Assembly (NCBI RefSeq): GCF_015278125.1
Contig: NZ_JADILO010000028.1
Span: 17,549-81,548, forward strand
DNA from: Vibrio fluminensis
Lineage (GTDB): Bacteria; Pseudomonadota; Gammaproteobacteria; Enterobacterales; Vibrionaceae
Reading direction: 5' to 3'
Length of the DNA: 64,000 nt
Shown: positions 60,968-64,000 of the stretch, in pieces
How the letters are laid out: every line of letters starts with the position of its first letter
How positions within the stretch are numbered: the first letter of the stretch is position 1
Made by a program: the position numbers and the translations under genes
Notes under the pieces: model-generated
Told to the model about the DNA's origin: nothing
The model's database searches: none
What the model saw: only the letters and a program-made list of their open reading frames with translations

Positions 60968-63823
60968 ATGGAAAAAACATACAACCCAACTTCAATCGAA
61001 CAAGCTCTGTATCAGACTTGGGAAGAGAAAGGCTACTTTAAGCCACACGGTGACACGACTAAAGAAGCTTACAGCATCATGATCCCGCCACCGAACGTCA
61101 CTGGTAGCCTGCATATGGGCCACGCGTTCCAAGATACGATCATGGATACTCTTATCCGTTGTGAGCGTATGAAGGGCAAAAACACCCTTTGGCAAGTGGG
61201 TACTGACCACGCTGGTATCGCAACTCAAATGGTTGTTGAGCGTAAGATTGCGGCTGAAGAAGGCAAAACAAAACACGATTACGGTCGTGACGCTTTCATC
61301 GACAAAATCTGGGAATGGAAAGGCGAGTCTGGCGGCACTATCACTAAGCAGCTACGTCGCCTTGGTGCATCTGTAGACTGGGATCGTGAGCGCTTTACGA
61401 TGGATGACGGTCTATCAAACGCGGTGCAAGAAGTTTTCGTACGTCTTTACGAAGATGATCTTATCTACCGTGGTAAGCGCCTAGTTAACTGGGACCCTAA
61501 GCTGCATACGGCTATCTCTGATCTTGAAGTTGAGAACAAAGATACTAAAGGCAACATGTGGCACTTCCGTTACCCACTAGCAGACGGCGTTAAAACGGCT
61601 GACGGCAAAGACTACATCGTTGTTGCGACGACTCGTCCTGAAACCATGCTAGGCGATACTGGTGTTGCGGTTAACCCTGAAGACCCTCGCTACAAAGACC
61701 TAATTGGTAAAGAAATCATTCTTCCTATCGTTGATCGTCGCATCCTTATCGTGGGCGATGAGCACGCGGATATGGAGAAAGGTACTGGCTGTGTGAAAAT
61801 CACACCTGCGCACGACTTCAACGACTACGAAGTTGGTAAGCGCCACCAGCTACCAATGATCAACATTCTGACTTTCGATGCAAACATTCGTGATGCGGCT
61901 GAAGTATTCAATACTAACGGCGAAGCGTCTGATGTTTACGGTACTGAACTACCTGCGAAATACCACGGTATGGAGCGTTTTGCTGCGCGTAAAGCTATCG
62001 TGGCTGAATTCGACGAGCTAGGTCTACTTGAAGAAGTGAAAGATCACGATCTACAAGTCCCTTACGGCGACCGTGGCGGCGTGGTTATTGAACCAATGCT
62101 TACTGACCAATGGTACGTACGCACTGCACCGCTAGCGAAAACTGCCGTTGAAGCAGTTGAAAATGGCGACATCCAATTCGTTCCTAAGCAATACGAAAAC
62201 ATGTATTTCTCTTGGATGCGTGACGTTCAAGACTGGTGTATTTCTCGTCAGCTATGGTGGGGTCACCGCATCCCAGCGTGGTACGACAACCAAGGTAATG
62301 TTTACGTAGGTCGTAGTGAAGACGAAGTTCGTCAAAACAACAACCTAGAGTCTGTTATCGAACTACACCAAGATGAAGACGTACTAGATACATGGTTCTC
62401 TTCTGCACTTTGGACGTTTGGTACACAAGGCTGGCCAGAGCAAACTGACGATCTGAAAGTATTCCACCCTTCAGACGTGCTAGTAACGGGCTTTGACATC
62501 ATCTTCTTCTGGGTTGCGCGCATGATCATGATGACCATGCACTTCGTTAAAGACGAAAACGGCAAACCACAAGTACCATTCAAAACGGTTTACGTTACTG
62601 GTCTGATCCGTGACGAAAACGGCGACAAGATGTCTAAGTCGAAAGGTAACGTACTTGACCCTATCGATATGATCGATGGTATTGACCTTGAGTCTCTAGT
62701 TGAGAAGCGCTGTGGCAACATGATGCAGCCTCAACTAGCAGCGAAGATCGAGAAGAACACACGTAAGACGTTTGAAAACGGTATCGAAGCATACGGTACT
62801 GACGCGCTACGCTTTACGCTGGCTGCAATGGCATCAACGGGTCGTGATATCAACTGGGATATGAAGCGCCTAGAAGGTTACCGCAACTTCTGTAACAAAT
62901 TATGGAACGCTAGCCGTTACGTAATGATGAACACAGAAGAGCAGGATTGTGGCTTCAACGGTGGTGAGATTGAATACTCACTAGCGGACAAATGGATCGA
63001 GTCTCAGTTTGAACTCGCGGCGAAATCGTTCAACAACCATATCGACAACTTCCGTCTAGATATGGCTGCAAACACGCTATACGAGTTCATCTGGAACCAA
63101 TTCTGTGACTGGTACCTAGAGCTAACTAAACCGGTTCTATGGAAAGGTACTGAAGCACAACAACGTGGTACACGTCGCACGCTAATCACGGTACTTGAGA
63201 AGACGCTGCGTCTAGCTCACCCAGTGCTTCCTTACATCACTGAAACAATTTGGCAAAGCATTAAGCCACTGGTTGACGGTGTTGAAGGCGACACGATTAT
63301 GCTACAAGCGCTACCTCAATTCGACGAAGCAAACTTCAACCAAGAAGCGCTAGACGATATCGAGTGGGTGAAAGCGTTCATCACTAGCATCCGTAACCTA
63401 CGTGCAGAGTACGACATCAACCCAGGCAAACCTTTGGAAGTAATGCTGAAAGCTGATGAGAAAGATGCAGCGCGCCTTGAAGCGAACAAGCAAGTGCTGA
63501 TGTCTCTAGCGAAGCTGGAATCGGTACGTGTACTGGCGGCAGGTGAAGAAACACCAGCATGTGCAACCGCACTAGTGGCTAAATCTGAACTGATGATCCC
63601 AATGGCGGGTCTAATCGACAAAGATGCTGAACTTGCTCGTCTAGATGGCGAAATCAAGAAGACACACGGTGAGATCAAACGTCTAGAAGGTAAACTAGGC
63701 AACGAAGGTTTCGTTGCTAAAGCACCTGAAGCGGTTGTTGCCCAAGAGCGTGAAAAACTCGTTGGTTACCAAGAGACACTAGCGAAACTTGAAGAGCAAA
63801 AAGCGACTATCGCAGCACTTTAA
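60968..63823 (+). CDS. valS: Valyl-tRNA synthetase
   Basis: This 951-residue class Ia synthetase has the same length as E. coli ValS. The HIGH motif is in PPNVTGSLHMGHAF, the editing domain has TTRPETMLGDTGVAVNP, the KMSKS loop is DKMSKSKGNVLDP, and the C-terminal coiled-coil arm (about 880-951) is present. The ATG at 60968 gives the family start MEKTYNPTSIEQALY; the frame is open further upstream through the ERIC-like repeat, but that extension is not conserved. Confidence 0.98.
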   Translation: MEKTYNPTSIEQALYQTWEEKGYFKPHGDTTKEAYSIMIPPPNVTGSLHMGHAFQDTIMDTLIRCERMKGKNTLWQVGTDHAGIATQMVVERKIAAEEGKTKHDYGRDAFIDKIWEWKGESGGTITKQLRRLGASVDWDRERFTMDDGLSNAVQEVFVRLYEDDLIYRGKRLVNWDPKLHTAISDLEVENKDTKGNMWHFRYPLADGVKTADGKDYIVVATTRPETMLGDTGVAVNPEDPRYKDLIGKEIILPIVDRRILIVGDEHADMEKGTGCVKITPAHDFNDYEVGKRHQLPMINILTFDANIRDAAEVFNTNGEASDVYGTELPAKYHGMERFAARKAIVAEFDELGLLEEVKDHDLQVPYGDRGGVVIEPMLTDQWYVRTAPLAKTAVEAVENGDIQFVPKQYENMYFSWMRDVQDWCISRQLWWGHRIPAWYDNQGNVYVGRSEDEVRQNNNLESVIELHQDEDVLDTWFSSALWTFGTQGWPEQTDDLKVFHPSDVLVTGFDIIFFWVARMIMMTMHFVKDENGKPQVPFKTVYVTGLIRDENGDKMSKSKGNVLDPIDMIDGIDLESLVEKRCGNMMQPQLAAKIEKNTRKTFENGIEAYGTDALRFTLAAMASTGRDINWDMKRLEGYRNFCNKLWNASRYVMMNTEEQDCGFNGGEIEYSLADKWIESQFELAAKSFNNHIDNFRLDMAANTLYEFIWNQFCDWYLELTKPVLWKGTEAQQRGTRRTLITVLEKTLRLAHPVLPYITETIWQSIKPLVDGVEGDTIMLQALPQFDEANFNQEALDDIEWVKAFITSIRNLRAEYDINPGKPLEVMLKADEKDAARLEANKQVLMSLAKLESVRVLAAGEETPACATALVAKSELMIPMAGLIDKDAELARLDGEIKKTHGEIKRLEGKLGNEGFVAKAPEAVVAQEREKLVGYQETLAKLEEQKATIAAL

Positions 63824-63847
63824 TTTCTCGTTAACGCACAATCGAAA

Positions 63848-63909
63848 AGACCGGTCAAATGACCGGTCTCAGACTGCTGACAAAGGTCTAGCTTTCGAGC
63901 TAGACCTTT
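63848..63909 (+). terminator. Double hairpin after valS
   Basis: Two perfect hairpins follow valS in tandem: agaccggtc / gaccggtct (loop aaat, 63848-63869) and aaaggtctagct / agctagacctttt-side arm with a ttcg tetraloop (63882-63909). Neither has a strong T-run, so they may be stability or processing hairpins or a weak terminator. Confidence 0.6.
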
Positions 63910-63918
63910 GATCTAATA

Positions 63919-63942
63919 GGGGTATCGAAATATGGATACTCC
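63919..63942 (+). other. Hairpin before the transposase start
   Basis: ggggtatc pairs with gatactcc (one G-T) across an 8-nt loop and ends 3 nt before the transposase ATG. Hairpins that sequester the start region are common in insertion sequences to suppress translation from outside transcripts. Confidence 0.4.
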
Positions 63943-63945
63943 GAT

Positions 63946-64000
63946 ATGCTTCAAGAACCGACTCCGCAACAATACGAACTGGAAATGGTAACGATGGAAC
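63946..64000 (+). mobile_element. Start of an IS1182-like transposase gene (3' end outside window)
   Basis: Eighteen codons are visible: MLQEPTPQQYELEMVTME. This strongly resembles the N-terminus of IS1182-family transposases, which usually continue with QLVPKDHLVR. The gene runs off the right edge, so integrity and insertion boundaries cannot be judged. No clear left terminal inverted repeat was identified between valS and this ATG. Confidence 0.6.

Noticed and set aside
1..64000. CRISPR arrays, integron attC/VCR repeats, tRNA or rRNA genes, prophage or defence islands
   Set aside because: None could be recognised on reading both strands; the gene content is conserved Vibrio core genome.

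Overview
The window is a contiguous piece of a Vibrio main chromosome. The evidence is the gene content and order: a chitobiose phosphorylase locus, fbpABC, glnK-amtB, acnB with yacL nearby, mrcB-hrpB-sfsA-dksA-gluQ-pcnB-folK-panBC, yadGH, can, hpt next to a LuxR/OpaR/SmcR-type quorum-sensing master regulator, pdhR-aceEF-lpdA, recJ-dsbC-xerD-fldB, ampD/nadC, lptFG/pepA-holC-valS. The regulator protein is very close to the Harveyi-clade regulators, so a non-cholerae Vibrio is likely; I cannot name the species. No tRNA, rRNA, CRISPR array or integron was seen. Almost everything is core genome; the only clear mobile DNA is a transposase start cut by the right edge, plus several small intergenic repeats.

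Layout. 1-5.7 kb: end of the chitin-oligosaccharide operon (GH20 hexosaminidase, chitobiose phosphorylase, hexose-phosphate mutase), with a terminator-like hairpin inside the operon. 5.8-10.6 kb: a DJ-1/PfpI protein, a small ribbon-helix-helix protein, and the ferric-iron ABC transporter fbpABC behind a strong promoter with a Fur box. 10.7-12.8 kb: glnK-amtB behind a sigma54-type promoter, then yacL. 12.9-16.1 kb: a two-component system divergent from a lipoprotein made of DUF5666 repeats. 16.2-19.9 kb: a glycerate module (cdaR, GntP permease, glycerate kinase). 20-30 kb (minus strand): acnB, a patatin-POTRA-barrel outer-membrane protein, mrcB, hrpB. 30-36 kb (plus strand): sfsA, dksA, gluQ, pcnB, folK, panB, panC. 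36-41 kb: yadGH exporter, a SulP transporter divergent from beta-carbonic anhydrase, and hpt. 41.7-50 kb: the LuxR-type regulator, then the pyruvate dehydrogenase operon with two perfect PdhR operators upstream of pdhR. 50-64 kb: recJ, dsbC, xerD, fldB, ampD, nadC, a 40-residue lipoprotein, lptG/lptF, pepA, holC, valS, and the start of an IS1182-like transposase.

Regulation readable from DNA: a Fur box (fbpA), a -24/-12 element (glnK), PdhR boxes (pdhR), a candidate Qrr sRNA pairing site over the luxR-family ribosome-binding site, a palindrome between cdaR and its probable target operon, and about fifteen intrinsic terminators, several bidirectional between convergent genes.

The unusual material is mostly intergenic: an ERIC element whose end abuts the lpdA stop codon, an adjacent nested palindrome, an ERIC-like remnant that supplies the valS Shine-Dalgarno sequence, a 56-nt hairpin after holC, and a repeat family built on gaacgcttcgct at two loci. 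I found no convincing novel multi-gene system. The best leads for one are the DUF5666 lipoprotein with its divergent two-component system and the SulP-carbonic anhydrase pair.
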